DNA of 64,000 bases from assembly GCA_016987375.1 (NCBI GenBank), contig PJRA01000412.1, positions 1,505,796-1,569,795 on the forward strand, written 5' to 3'. Position numbers and translations under genes: made by a program. Below, piece by piece: positions 46,046-57,853 of the stretch (within the stretch, counting starts at the first letter, position 1; each line of letters starts with the position of its first letter). The DNA is from Brachionus koreanus. Lineage: Eukaryota; Rotifera; Eurotatoria; Ploima; Brachionidae. The notes under the pieces were generated by a model. It searched no databases, was not told the origin of the DNA, and was given only the letters and a program-made list of their open reading frames with translations.

Positions 46046-46490
46046 AACTTTGAGAATTTTTTAGAATAAAGAAAAAAATAACTTATTATTACTAATTTTT
46101 TTATTTTTTAAAATTTAAACCATAATTTAACATTAAAAATAAATTAGATTTAATTAAATTCATTATTTATTTACACAATTTTTTATGGACATATTCTTAT
46201 TGCTATGATAAAAATTATTTTTAGATTAAATTTGCTATATGAGTTGATAAATAAAAATTATAAAGCAAAAAATAAGTTCAAAAATCAATGATTTAAAAAA
46301 AGGGGGTTCCAATTTTTATTAATGAAAGTATTTATGATTTTATCTTATTTAGAATTTTAGTATTTTTTTTCAAAATTTTAATCTAATTTCAATAGAAATT
46401 ATTAATACCACATATTGACTTGTTTTTTAGCCACAAGTCTTAAGTCAAGTCAAGTCAATGACATAAATTTTTCTTTTAAGTCAGAACATA
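46046..46490. other. GPD2 3' region
   Basis: AT-rich sequence between the GPD2 stop and the dead LINE, with no feature beyond possible poly(A) signals. The LINE may begin around 46430, where composition changes. Confidence 0.45.
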
Positions 46491-47660
46491 ATGGATGAAA
46501 TCCATCCTTTGATATTAAAGAACTGTGCCAAAGCCGTGTCCAGGCCGATACATAAAATTTTTGAAAGCTCGCTTAAATTAAGAAAGATACCAACTTATAT
46601 AACATCAATTTTCAAAAAAGGAAGTCAAATGGAACCTGTATTAAAGACCAGTATCCCTCACATCAGTGGTATGAAAAGTATTAGAGAGTATAATCAGAGA
46701 TCAGCTTATGCTTTTTCTTCAGATAAAGTATGGCACAATTGCCTCATTTTCAAAATGGAAATATCGGGACTCCGCATTACATAATTCAATGGTGCAAAAA
46801 CTACATCTCCAACAGAAAGTTTAGAGTCACAGTTGCTAACTATCACTCACCTGAACGTAACATACTCGCAGGTGTGCCTCAAGGATGTGTTCTCAGTCCA
46901 TTACTTTTCTCTATTTATATAAACGATATACCCGGAAATTCCAAAATATCAATTCGTATTCGCTCCTATTTGCCAACGACCTACTTTATTATTAACTTTT
47001 CAAAAACCACAAAGACGTCTGCAAATATATCAATCGCCATTTAATCGATCTTCAAAATTGGCTTAACAAATGGCGTTTATTATTCGTCACGCATAAATTC
47101 AACTATATGTTGTTCGAGAAATGCAAATCATCTACTTCCTTCGAGTTACTGCTTTACGGACAAAAAATCGAAAAATGCAATCAGCAAACCTTTTTAGGTG
47201 TTGTATTTGATGACAAACTCAACTTTTCTTCGCACTTAGAAAAAATTGCAGATACATGCTCGAAGCGATTAAACATTATCAAAATATTATCCCATAAGTC
47301 ATGAAAACTTAATCCTAAAGTCTTAGTTAACATTTATTTATCTCTTATTCGCTCTTTATTTGACCATTCGGCTATTCTCAGTCCAGCTATCTCCTCATAC
47401 AAGCTTAACAATTCAAAAGATTCAAAACAATGCATTTCGACTCATAAACCCGTCGACACTTGAATCTATACATTGAATACACTAATTATTCAAATGGCAG
47501 AATTTTAAATCATAGTACATTATTTTGCCCAATTAAGAACAAAATAATCGATTTTCTTCAAGCGAATTCAAAATAATTAGCTATCTTACTTCGAAATTAT
47601 AAACTATTTTACTTTTTATTTTTATTTATTTTTTTTTATAATTATAATAAAAAATTTTGC
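46491..47660 (+). mobile_element. 5'-truncated, frameshifted Jockey-like LINE (reverse transcriptase part)
   Basis: Blocks in order over three frames: DEIHPLILKNCAKAVSRPIH and IFESSLKL (RT start), SDKVWHNCLIFKME, ISNRKFRVTVANY with AGVPQGCVLSPLLFSIYIND, then a frame change where the catalytic site reads LLFANDLL instead of F-ADD. The post-RT block TFLGVVFDDKLNFSSHLEKI is at about 47190-47250, and SLIRSLFDHSAILSP follows. The endonuclease is absent, so it is 5'-truncated. It reads in the same direction as GPD2. The composition is visibly less AT-rich than its flanks. Confidence 0.88.
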
Positions 47661-48404
47661 TGAAGACCGTAATGGTGAAACAGCTTTACAAAAAAAAATT
47701 TAAAGAATTGAATACTATTCTGTCAAAGCTTGAATTCTTTAATTTTTCCTTTTAATGAGCAATCTTAAAAAAAATGTACTCAATAATTTTTCATCTAATC
47801 ATCAGTAACCAACTCAATAATATCTGTCTGGAAAATTACCTTAAGGTTATTAATAGACTGAATAAAAATTTTATAATTCATTTAGGGCTTAAGAGCTCCA
47901 ATTGCATGCATGGACCTAGAACCTTACATAAAAAAATATACAAGAAGAATTTTGTAATAAGTGGGTGAAATTTTAGCTTTGTCCGAATATCTGTTCATAT
48001 TTTAATTTAGGTTTGAAAATTTCGCAAAAAGTTAATCCTCACCCATTATTTAGACATGATTTAAAATATCTGATAAAATTCTTTTGAGCAAAAAAATATT
48101 TCAAACAAACTTTTTTTAATTTTTATTATAGAGAAAAATGCTGATTTTTTTTCAGATAAAATTAGAACAATAAAATAAATTAGAACAAAATTAAGCTTCA
48201 TTATATCAGGAAGGTTTATCATAAAACTCAACTTAAATCAAGCCGAATGATTATTATAGATGACAATTTAATTTGTTTTAGTTCTCAAATAAAATAAAAA
48301 AGTTTCAACTGTTCTAAATTTGTATTCATCTTTAGATTTTAAAATCTACAAAAAGTTTTGATTTGAAAATTTCAGAAGAAATAATTTTTTATGCATTTTT
48401 TTTC
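47661..48404. other. Spacer between LINE remnant and ERp44
   Basis: AT-rich. Contains ERp44 3' flanking sequence and possibly the LINE tail. No gene was recognised; short open frames here have no family resemblance. Confidence 0.5.
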
Positions 48405-50227
48405 TCATAATTCACCGTCATATTTTATCGAATATCGATCCTTCGATGGAGCTAGTTTAATGAAAACAGACTCTGGAGGAGTAGTTGGAGATTTCGGTTT
48501 ATCGCTATCATCTTTCAAATTAGGTAAATGTTTATCATTGGATGGTTCAGCTTTTGAAGGCTCTGGAGTCGGATCTGGTCCATTGTGAAATTCTCGATGA
48601 AGCTTACCCGAGTGCAAGTCCTCTACAAACTTAGCCAAATTAGTTCCTTCCCTACAATGTAATTTATCTAAAAAAATTCAATTTAAAAAAATCTAGTTAA
48701 TCATACGTCATTTTTTTATAATCCGGAAATAAATACATGTGTCTAAAACTATCAATTGCCAAAACTGGTAAATCCGCAGCTGTTTTACCAAGATGATGTA
48801 GTGGATGCGAGAATTTGTTTCCATCAGCATGAACAGAGGTGATTGCGTCTATAATAATATTCTATATCTTTTACCCTCAATTACAAAAAAAATAAAATAC
48901 TTTTAAAATGTGGGAGCTGTCGGGCCACCTCTCTCTCAAACACTTTAACAGATTCAGTATCTTCCGGCTTGTGAAATAAAATAAGAAACGGTAAGCCCTC
49001 TTCTGTCAATTCCTAAACATTTAATTTTAATTTCCTGTTTTAAAAACTGTGACACTTAATTACTTCAGCATTTTCAAATGTTATTTCTCTAACCAAAGGA
49101 GTACATTTTTCATTAGCCCATGCATATACAGTTTCATAGTTATTTAAATCTCCATTAAAAACAATTTCATTATGCTCCAAATCCTAGGTAAAAATTATAA
49201 AGCTAGTTTATACATTAGGATTTTGCTTTTACTTGTTTGAAAGATATTTGTTCTGGATTGTCTCGTTGGACTTTATCTTGTTCACTTAATCGAAAAATTT
49301 AAAAAAAGAAAAATTTAAAAAAAAAAGTTAGTATTTACGCTAAAACAGCAATAAATGAGCAACTGTCACGCAAAATGCTTGATAATTTTTCAAAAGCTTT
49401 ATAAGACTCTACTTGATCACTCAAAAAATAGCCTATCAAGATTCTTTTTTTTTTCTTTGAAAAAAAAATCAGAAACATTTAAAAAAAAAATTAGATATGT
49501 TTACCTCGCTCAAAGCAATGCTAAATTCCGGATAAGTAGTTACTTTTTTAATCGGATTTTGAAGCTGTTCGTTAATGTATGTCAGAAAGGCCTCTGTCGA
49601 TCTTTATAAAATAAATGAAAATATTTAAAGAAAATTGATAATTTTTTTGTCTAAAAATATAAAAATACCTTGCTCCTCTATATTCTTTTTTTAATGCTAT
49701 TCCATTACGGAACAATTTCAAAGTTGGATATTTATTAACTTGATTTTTAAGGGCGATATCACCTATATAATTTTGTTTTTAGAAAAAAATAAATGAGATA
49801 ATTGAAAATATACTTTCAGTTTCACAATCAACTTTAGCGATACTTAATTTTCCAATCTTAAAGTTGTTTTTTTATAGGTTTTCGAGTATTTTTTTAGTTA
49901 ATTATCTTACGGGAAATTTAGCACTAGCTTTTTCGGCAAAATCATCGAAAATTGGTTCCAACATTTGACTAAAGCGACACCTATAAAAGTTTTAATTAAA
50001 AATTAGCAAAAAACATTTTATTTCTAGCACTTACCAATTGGCATAAAAATTAACAAAAACAACCTCATTACCAGAAATTACTGAATCAAAGTTTCCCTTA
50101 TTTAGCTGAAGAGCACCTGAATGGACTTGGTGGATGAAGCACACGCTCTAGAAAAAAAATTGAATTAACTTATACTAAAACAATTGATTCCTACCAAAAG
50201 CAATGCTAAATTTTTGCCAAAATTCAT
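48405..50227 (-). CDS. ERP44: ERp44, thioredoxin-family ER quality-control protein
   Basis: Twelve exons (50227-50195, 50147-50035, 49980-49911, 49856-49814, 49762-49669, 49601-49505, 49454-49339, 49284-49233, 49183-49064, 49012-48901, 48848-48707, 48651-48405) join in phase to 412 residues (human 406). The signal peptide starts MNFGKNLALLL. The first thioredoxin domain carries the monothiol site NWCRFSQM (Cys50, CRFS) and KYPTLKLFRNG. A middle domain includes RILIGYF and CTPLVREITFENAE with EELPFLILFH-like sequence. The C-terminal domain and tail read KFVEDLHSGKLHREFHNGPD. The protein ends YDGEL, where vertebrate ERp44 has RDEL. ERp44 cycles between ERGIC/Golgi and ER, retaining Ero1 and unassembled secretory proteins. 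Nearly all introns are 40-60 bp. An AG acceptor (ctcttag) precedes the start by about 23 nt. Confidence 0.96.
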
Positions 50228-52312
50228 GTTTGAATTCTCTTTTAGGTACCTAAGAGATTATTTTTTTTTCAATAATAAAATTATTGACAAATGATGACGA
50301 AAAACTATGGTTTTGTTTTAACATTTTTGATTTTTCTCTATTAGTGTACATGTATCATAATAATAATAAATATAAAGGTAAATCAAAATGTGAATAAATA
50401 TGTCTTAGTTGGTTTTTTTTCTAAACATATATAGAATTTTTTAACACCAATAAGATATTTTTAATCAATTTTTAACTAAAAATTAATTTATTCTAATCAT
50501 TCTGTATCTATTTTTAAATCAGAGATTATTTAATTAATTGGAAAAAAAATTAAAGCATAGTTTTAAGACATTCAAAATAATCTTAACATTTCTTTTTAAA
50601 TTACTTTGGACAGCATCAATAATTAGAAAGTTTTGTTTTTTTTTTCTCAAAAGATTGAGTTTTTTTGGAGATGTCGAAAAATTTAAGCTAAAAAATAATT
50701 TTATATTTAATTTAATCAGCCTAAAAATGACAAAAAATTTTGAATCAAATTTTTTTTGCTTTATAATAACCGATTTTTATCATGCAGTACTTTAAATATT
50801 TGGCTCAAATAATTTTGTTATTCAGCAATTAAAGGTCGATACTTGAATATTTTATGCTTTTTCACTTCTTCTAAGAGATGCATCTTCATATAGTGACTAA
50901 ATATCTACTCTTCTGAACTCTTGGGTTAAAAAACTTTGAATGATATTTTAACAAAATCTCGATATTTTTGTCAATAACTTCAATTATCAAATAATATTTA
51001 ATTTCCAAAAGATATATTGAATTAAAAAGTAGAAAACTTGATTTGAATCTAAAAGATTAAATTCATAATAATTAACAATCAAAGGCCGAATGTGTCTTTT
51101 TAACTTCATTTGTTACTTTCTTTATTTGTTTTTTATTCAATAAATTTAATCATTTTCTGTAATCGTTTTTCATTATATATTAAATCATTGTAAAAAATCA
51201 TATAATTTTTGTTACAAAATAATTTTATTTTCATTGAAAAAAGGTAAAAAAACAAAAATAGAAATTGATTAAAAAACCTGTTCAGTCATTAAGTGTTCAT
51301 TTTACAAATTTTTGCTTTCTAAGCATTAAAAGTGTTATTTGGTGTTTTTTTGTGGCCGTTTAAGGATAGGGTTAAGGTTTGTTAAGAAAAGGAAAGTTGT
51401 ATAAATTTAAAATTGGTTCCTGACAAAAGTTAAAAATTATCAAAATTATCCTAGAAAAAGTACACAAATGAACATTTTAAGTGATAGGAAAAAATAAGCT
51501 CATTGTCTATCGCTAATCTATTTTAAGCAATTAACAATTTTACAATGATTAGGATATGAAATTTTATTTTAAATTGATTAAATTAATTGAAAATTTTAGT
51601 TACCATGGTGATTTTCATTAAGTCTAATTAATTATTTAAAAATTAAAAAGATAAATGAACTAAAATTCATGTTTTAGATTTCAGGAATTATAATTTAACC
51701 ATAAATATTATTTTTAGATTTATAAAATATTTAATAATTAATGATGCTATTTTTTTTACACAACTAATTAAAGATTTAAATAAAATTTAAAATTAAAAAT
51801 GTTAATTTAATTTTCTTAGAATATAAGAAATAATTATAATTAAGTTTCTCTAGAAATATGCAAAAAGAAAGCAACGTTTTGTGTCTAATTTTTAATTAAA
51901 AAACCGGATTTTTAGAAAAAAAATTTAAATTAGTTAATTTAAATTTATTCAGGAATTTTAATTTAGATACTAAAACTCGGTGATTATTTAAAAAATAACG
52001 CATTTTAAATTTCAATTCAAAAATTTTCAACTTATCATCCGATTCAAAAAGTTTGCCTCTCACTAACTAAGCTTTAAATTTTCTTTTTATCAAATTTAAA
52101 ATATGTATAGCTCTTTTGTTCAATTTTATTTTCTCAATTTTGCATTGTTAGCTTTTTTTGCATGTAGAGAAAACAAACAATTATTTTCAATCTTCAAAAC
52201 CACATTATTTAATTTGGGTTTATCAAAATTTTCTAGCTATGATTTTTAGCCTAGTAAAAATTAAATTTTAATTTTTATTTTAGATATTTTTTAAATCTTT
52301 CAATCACTAAAA
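50228..52312. other. Intergenic spacer between divergent ERp44 and ACBP
   Basis: About 2.1 kb of AT-rich DNA without supported coding frames. It presumably holds both promoters. An AG acceptor at 52282-52283 lies 30 nt before the ACBP start. Confidence 0.5.
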
Positions 52313-52636
52313 ATGTCTGCTGTGAGTTCAATTTTCGTTTAGTTAAAAATTTTTGTAATATTTTTTATCTACAAGGAATTTAATGCTGCTGCAGAAAAAG
52401 TAAAAAATTTAAAAGCTAAACCAACAGACCAAGAATTGTTGGATATTTATGCTTTGTACAAACAAGCCACAGTTGGAGATAACAATACTAGCAGACCAGG
52501 AACTTTCTCTTTAGACTTGAAAGGCAAAGCTAAATGGGATGCTTGGGATAAACTCAAAGGAATGGCTCAATCTGAAGCTGAAACTCAATATATTAACAAA
52601 GTCAATCAATTAGTTGAACAATATGGTTTGAACTGA
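52313..52636 (+). CDS. ACBP: Acyl-CoA-binding protein
   Basis: Exon 1 (52313-52321) is only nine coding bases (Met-Ser-Ala), followed by a 54 bp intron and exon 2 (52376-52636), giving 89 residues, typical for the family (86-92). The signature helix region [13 protein letters not shown] is at about 29-41, and the ligand-contact region [15 protein letters not shown] at about 52-66. The protein is a small cytosolic carrier that binds long-chain acyl-CoA esters and buffers them for beta-oxidation and lipid synthesis. Without the split exon, the start would be missed because exon 2 has no early ATG. Confidence 0.96.
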
Positions 52637-52963
52637 TGTTTTTATTTCTAAGTGAATTTCTTAGTTTAGTTCGAGAGATTATTTTAATAAAAGTTTTCTA
52701 AATTGATTTAAATTTATTAAAAATTTTTTAAAACTTAATTTGTGAAGATAATTGTTAATTAAATTATATATATATATATATAATATATGGGAGATGAAAT
52801 AATAATAATAATAGGAGATGATCTAAAATTGATCAAAGCTCTTTGCTTAAGAAAAAAAATTAAAAAAAAATAAAATTATATTTGCATCTTTATAATAATA
52901 AATTTTAGTGTTTTTCATAAATTAAAGATGCAAAATGAATTTTTCACTATTAAGTTATTCGTT
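52637..52963. repeat. Spacer with short TA and AAT microsatellites
   Basis: Holds a (TA)n run at about 52765-52782 and an (AAT/ATA)n run at about 52799-52812, flanked by two copies of gggagatga/ggagatga. It lies between the convergent ACBP and unknown 52964 genes; no coding content. Confidence 0.75.
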
Positions 52964-53734
52964 TCAGTTTTTAAAATTTTGTAAATTTTTAAACTGAGAA
53001 TCAAAAGAATCAAAACAAGTTGAAACTTGAGATAATTTAATGCCTAGTTCGTCTATGGCTTTGATAAAGAAATCGTCATCTGGCAAGCTTTTTTCAATAT
53101 CCAAATCAGATCCAAAATCTTCAAAAACATTATCATTATTTTCTTGCTCGTTCAACGTAATCGAAAATTTACTGGGTCTCCTTTTAAGATAAGTAATTTC
53201 TAATTTAGAGGCTACTTTATTTAAGCTATAATGAGAACTATTGCTTGTAAGGCTATTTGTTTTGTTGCCATCAATTTTAAAATAGCTATTCTCATTAAAA
53301 TCAAAATTTTTTAAATCAAGCAAATCATTTTTTTCTTTTTCATCTAGTTTGATCAATTTTTTATTATTCACTAAACCTGAATTATGGGTAAACTTTTGGT
53401 CAAAATAATCCTCAACAGTCCAGCATTCACATCTAAGCTGATTAATAAAATTGTTATTATTATTTCTATTTGAAACATCGTTTGTCTCATCCAAATTTTT
53501 ATCTCGGCCAATTAACTTCTTTAAATAAATGTTTATGTTACAGCAAAGATCTGACAGCTTGAAATAAGACACTGAATTTTCGTTAGCAGAATTGTTATTA
53601 TTCTTGTTTGAAAAAGAATTTTCTTTTTCACTTAAAGATTGAATACTTGGATATTTAATATATTCTTGTTGATCAAAATTATCCAATTCATTTGAGTTTT
53701 TAATCTCTCTTTGCCAAATAATATCTTCATGCAT
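52964..53734 (-). CDS. Unknown Asn-rich, acidic protein
   Basis: A single open frame of 256 codons, not recognised. Low-complexity Asn runs are at about 45-50 and 90-97 (NRNNNNNF). Between them, a possible structured core has Cys-rich helical sequence (LSDLCCNINIYLKKLIGRD) and CECWTVEDYFDQKF. The C-terminal third is acidic with a helix (DDDFFIKAIDELGIKLSQVS). No signal peptide or TM segment. It starts 125 bp from the divergent UBE2G2 gene, so the two may share a promoter. The frame is long for this AT-rich DNA and its codon use looks genic, which supports a real gene. Confidence 0.65.
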   Translation of the reverse strand: MHEDIIWQREIKNSNELDNFDQQEYIKYPSIQSLSEKENSFSNKNNNNSANENSVSYFKLSDLCCNINIYLKKLIGRDKNLDETNDVSNRNNNNNFINQLRCECWTVEDYFDQKFTHNSGLVNNKKLIKLDEKEKNDLLDLKNFDFNENSYFKIDGNKTNSLTSNSSHYSLNKVASKLEITYLKRRPSKFSITLNEQENNDNVFEDFGSDLDIEKSLPDDDFFIKAIDELGIKLSQVSTCFDSFDSQFKNLQNFKN

Positions 53735-53859
53735 TTCACTAGGTTTTAGGTTTTAGAAATTAAAATTTTAATCAAATTTTTAATTCTTAAATTTTGTTGT
53801 CATGAGTCTAATAAAATAATTTTAATTTAGATTTAAATATTCTAATTAATAGACTATAA

Positions 53860-54519
53860 ATGGCTGGATCGGCTTTGCGTAGACTAATGGTCGAATTTAA
53901 GCGTAAGACATCATTTTTCTTTTTTAATCGTTGTTTTTAATAGCAGTTTCTAGAATTGTCTGAAAATCCACCTGAGGGAATAGTTGCAGGTCCGATCACA
54001 GAAGAAAATTTTTTCGAATGGGAATCTTTAATCACGTACTTGTTCAATTTTTTTTATTAAGCTTAATATTTAATATTTAATTATTAAAATTAAAGTGGTC
54101 CAGAAGGTACTCCTTTTGAAGACGGAGTTTTTGTAGCCAATCTTTCTTTCCCAAGCGACTATCCTTTAAGTCCTCCAACTATGAAATTTGTTAGTGAAAT
54201 ATTTCACCCAAATAGTAAATTTCTATACTAATAGTAATTTTAATAAAAAAATTTCATTTTGTTAGTTTATCCAGATGGAAGAGTATGCATTTCGATCTTG
54301 CATCCACCCGGTGATGATCCGACTGGCTACGAGTCTAGCTCAGAAAGATGGAGTCCAGTACAGTCTATAGAAAAAATTTTGATATCAGTTGTCTCAATGT
54401 TAGCAGAGCCCAACGATGAGAGTCCTGCAAATGTTGATGCAGCTAAAATGTACAGGCAGGATAGAGCTAAATTTAATGAAATCGCTAGAAAGTCAGTCAG
54501 AAAATCATTGGGACTTTGA
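53860..54519 (+). CDS. UBE2G2: Ubiquitin-conjugating enzyme E2 G2
   Basis: Exons 53860-53902, 53954-54035, 54096-54214 and 54266-54519 give 165 residues, the same length as human UBE2G2. It begins [16 protein letters not shown] and has [20 protein letters not shown] and the HPN motif ([20 protein letters not shown]) with catalytic Cys89. The acidic insertion after the active site ([20 protein letters not shown]) is diagnostic for the G-type E2s; the C-terminus is KSLGL. Exon 2 must begin after the third AG (tttctag) to keep frame; nearer acceptors give stops. The enzyme builds K48 ubiquitin chains in ER-associated degradation with gp78/HRD1-type ligases. An AG acceptor lies 7 nt before the ATG. 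Confidence 0.97.
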
Positions 54520-55262
54520 ATCTAATTTTATATTTAAGTCAGTTTGTGTATTTTTTTTATTTATTAAAAAAAAAATTTTGTTAAATAAAATTTTAATTTC
54601 TACCTTATCACTATTTAGTTTTGATTTTTGCCTATTTGAAATATTGAAATTCTAAATTTAAAATGTTTTTAAGCAGATAGGACTGCTTTGGATATATTAA
54701 GGAGTAGTGACCAAGTAAGTGTGTAAATTGAAGATTTACGTTTTATTGTTTAACTATTTAAAATATTATATGTTAGAAAATTAAAGGGAAAAAACTCTTC
54801 TTTAATGTTAAAAACACTATCTTTTATACTACCTATACTCAGTAAGATTCAAAAAAATAAGCCTTTGAAATAGTAATTAAAATTCAAGTTGAATTGACAA
54901 AATATTTTTAAGAACTTTCCATTCCATATTTGAAATATCGAAATTCAAAATTTAAAAATTTAATTAAATTATTTTTTATATAAAATTTTTAAAACAAACT
55001 AGAAAAATAACCACAAAAATCTTTGGTAAACATATTAAAGCTGAAAATGTATAAAACCATAATTCATATTTAAATGGCTAATTAAAATTTAATTTTTTTT
55101 TAATATTTCTATTGTTCAAATAACTTTATATAAAATTCGACGTTACTTTATAAAAAAAAAATTATTTTTTCTTATATAGTCATCAAAATTAAAACTATTA
55201 TTAATTATTTTTCATTTATTCATTTGAGAAAAAATTTAAAAACTTTAGTTAAATACAGATAT
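54520..55262. other. Spacer between convergent UBE2G2 and small unknown gene
   Basis: AT-rich 3' flanking DNA of both genes; no coding, RNA or repeat feature was recognised. Confidence 0.5.
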
Positions 55263-55679
55263 TCACACTAATTCATAATTGTTGTAATGATTGCTTTTTG
55301 GCTTTCTTGGACTCTTGTTCGAATTGGCATAAACTGTCGGAATATTTGGTTGATTATGATAGAATATATCTTTTGAAGTTGGCTCTAACATTTTGTCTAA
55401 ATTTTGCTTATAAGTTGTCCATGATGGTGCTCCAGCTCCAGGTCGACCAAACCAGTCGTTCCAATAAGTCTCACCTTTATGTTGAGGCTTTTTGTAGCTT
55501 TCAATACTTTCACTCGTTAAATTATTCTTTTTAATTTTTGATTCTTGTACAAAATTTGGTATATGAGGTTTAGAAAAATTGTCTATCAAATCGAACATTT
55601 CTCTTTTTTTAATTTCGGCATTGTTTTGACCACGAGGACCATAGTCGAACTCAAAATTACGGTCATGCATTTGATCCAT
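55263..55679 (-). CDS. Small unknown protein, 138 residues
   Basis: A complete single-exon frame, more GC-rich than its flanks. It is hydrophilic and basic, with no signal peptide or TM segment. Its most distinctive part is a Trp/Gly/Pro-rich block near residues 73-87 (YWNDWFGRPGAGAPSWTTYK), preceded by an acidic/aromatic N-terminus (MDQMHDRNFEFDYGPRGQNN). Short proteins with such Gly-Pro-aromatic blocks occur among axonemal microtubule-associated proteins, but no specific family is recognised. It is convergent with UBE2G2 and codirectional with the tetraspanin upstream of it. Confidence 0.7.
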   Translation of the reverse strand: MDQMHDRNFEFDYGPRGQNNAEIKKREMFDLIDNFSKPHIPNFVQESKIKKNNLTSESIESYKKPQHKGETYWNDWFGRPGAGAPSWTTYKQNLDKMLEPTSKDIFYHNQPNIPTVYANSNKSPRKPKSNHYNNYELV

Positions 55680-56072
55680 TATTCAATTTACCCTATTAAT
55701 TTTTTTATTCTTAACAAGTGTTTTAGTTAACTTTTCGTATTATGTTTAACTGTTTCTATTTAAAAAGTAATTTTAATCAAAATAATTTTATTTAATAAAA
55801 ATTTAAACTAATAAAAACAAACTAGAAAATTCTCAAATTAAATTTTTGTTTCTTCAATTAGCTACTGTTTAATGACTATTTAGATATGATGAAATTTATT
55901 CCTTATTTTTCAGCTTGAATTGAAAATGTATAAACAATGTAACTATAGTTTCTGAATTTTATTTGAGAAGCCAAAATAAATAAATTCGTTAAAATATTAA
56001 TCAATCTTTTCAGTTTTCGTTCTTTCTAATACTTAGATTTCTCAAGCTCACTATTTAAAATTTTAATTGATA
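55680..56072. other. Spacer, 393 bp
   Basis: AT-rich sequence between the tetraspanin stop and the start of the small unknown gene on the same strand. Nothing was recognised. Confidence 0.5.
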
Positions 56073-56984
56073 TTAATCAACAATGTCATAGCCTTGTTTG
56101 ATGCTTTTGGCTAATAAACATGAAAAAGTTGTCCCAAATATTTGAAAAACTGAAATAACTAGTAGAAGTCCACCCAATATTGAAAGGTTATCAGAAGTCC
56201 ATTTGGCTAACGATTCAAAACAACCACTTCCATAGAGTGGATTGTCTTCACTTGGACAAGCAAGATCTTTCGGACAGCAGCTTGCTGGCATAAATGTTCC
56301 TCTCTTTTGCCAATCATCTGGCCCATCAAAACCACAACATTCGAACTTTTTTGATTTTTGTTATATAAATTTTTTTAATTTTGATTTTTCTTATTTTTTC
56401 AAAATTAATTTACTTCTCTCTGAATTACAGTCCATGTTTTCATAATTCCAGGCTGAGTAGAATTAATTGATTTTATCATTTCTTGTTGAAGCATTGAAAA
56501 CATCGTTTCTTTAAACGCAAAACCAACAAATATTAAAATCATTTCGCAAAAAAATGTTATCACTAGGAATGTAGAAAACTAAATGAAATATTTTTAGCTA
56601 ATTGATTAAAAAAAATACACTTAATATCTATTTACTGTTAAAATCATGCATCTGCTCTCGCGTAACGATCCACTCCAGCCAAAAAATGAAACTAGTGTTA
56701 CAATTATGCCAAAACTAATGATGAAAATAGCCCCATGAGAAATTGATGTTTTGCCCTGAAAATCTAGATACTCTTTGAACTGAACATTAAGAATGGAACC
56801 AACAACAACTAATTTTAGACCAAAAGCCTTTAAATAATTAAGATTTAATTTTTTTTATATTTATTTTTCTTTAATATTAATCTACAAAAAATATTAAGCT
56901 GAAAAAGAACAAGGCAAACTTGACTGTTCGCATTCCATTTGTTAATTTAAGAGTGGGTTTTCGTTTTGTTTGAATCCGTAGCAT
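56073..56984 (-). CDS. Tetraspanin
   Basis: Exons 56984-56886, 56827-56636, 56578-56414 and 56345-56073, all joined in phase 0, give 242 residues. TM1 is at about 22-45 (VKFALFFFSLIFFAFGLKLV), TM2 at about 65-85 (GAIFIISFGIIVTLVSFF), TM3 at about 97-118 and TM4 at about 200-225 (LGGLLLVISVFQIFGTTFSC). The large extracellular loop has the hallmark CCG (155-157), a CC pair (PASCCPK) and two further Cys. The cytosolic N-terminus is basic and an intracellular Cys near TM4 may be palmitoylated. Tetraspanins organise membrane microdomains; the subfamily is not assigned. Introns are 49-68 bp. A consensus acceptor (ctaatttcag) lies 14 nt before the ATG. Confidence 0.94.
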
Positions 56985-57636
56985 CTTTTATTTTTTTCTG
57001 AAATTAGAAAATAATGAATAAATGCTTTTATTAGCTTAATTAATTGATAAGGAAATAATTTTTTTCGCTAATTTTAAGGAAAATATCTCAGTTCTATGTA
57101 AGAATTTTAATCTCTTGAATAAAATTAACATTAAGATTAAAAATATTTAAAGTATCTAGGCTAAATCCATAATCTTGGTAGTTTTATTTTACTTCCTTAT
57201 TAATTTGCTTTAACTATTCATCACAATTTGTCAAAACTAGCTGATAAAACTCAAAACAAAGAATATTTTCTATTTTTCTTAAAGAAAGAAAAAATTCATC
57301 GTTTGTCAATAAATTTAGAGATCCTCGCGTTTATTAGAAATGCTCGTCGTGATTTGTTTATACTTTAATCAAAACCGAGATTTATTCATTAATTTTAGAG
57401 TTGCTTATGATTTTAATCTTTTGGATAACAAATAATTAGTAAAGTTTTGAAAAGATTCTAATTAAAATTTAAACCATAAATTTGTAAATATTTAAGCAAA
57501 AAATTCTTGGTTAATTTATTTGATCTTTAGAATTGTTTTAGGATTATTGAAAATGCTTTTAAACCAAAAAAAAATTCAATACAATAGCACTTGACATTCA
57601 AAATTATGTTTTTTTTTTTTAACCAGTTTTATTTAA

Positions 57637-57853
57637 CTTTAGAAGCATCAAACGGGTCATTTGACTCGTTTCCGAAAAATTTTAAATCCTCATATCTTTT
57701 TAATAGATTTTTCAAATGAATATATCTTTTTTGATTTATGTAGATTTTAAAATTTTCTTTAAAAAATGATATAAATTTATAAAATTATTTTAGTTTTTTT
57801 ATATTATATTTTTGAATTCAAAAAATGTGAAAAAATGCTTGGTGCTTCTAATG
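57637..57853 (-). mobile_element. TTAA-flanked MITE, copy 1 (217 bp)
   Basis: Flanked by TTAA at 57633-57636 and 57854-57857. Inverted ends are ctttagaagcatcaaac and, reverse complemented, cattagaagcaccaagc. An internal half-palindrome (aacgggtcatttgactcgtt) sits inside the left end. It shares the whole layout and most sequence with the copy at 59462 but in the opposite orientation. TTAA duplication and a short C-initial inverted repeat are the mark of piggyBac-type transposition. Non-coding. Confidence 0.88.
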
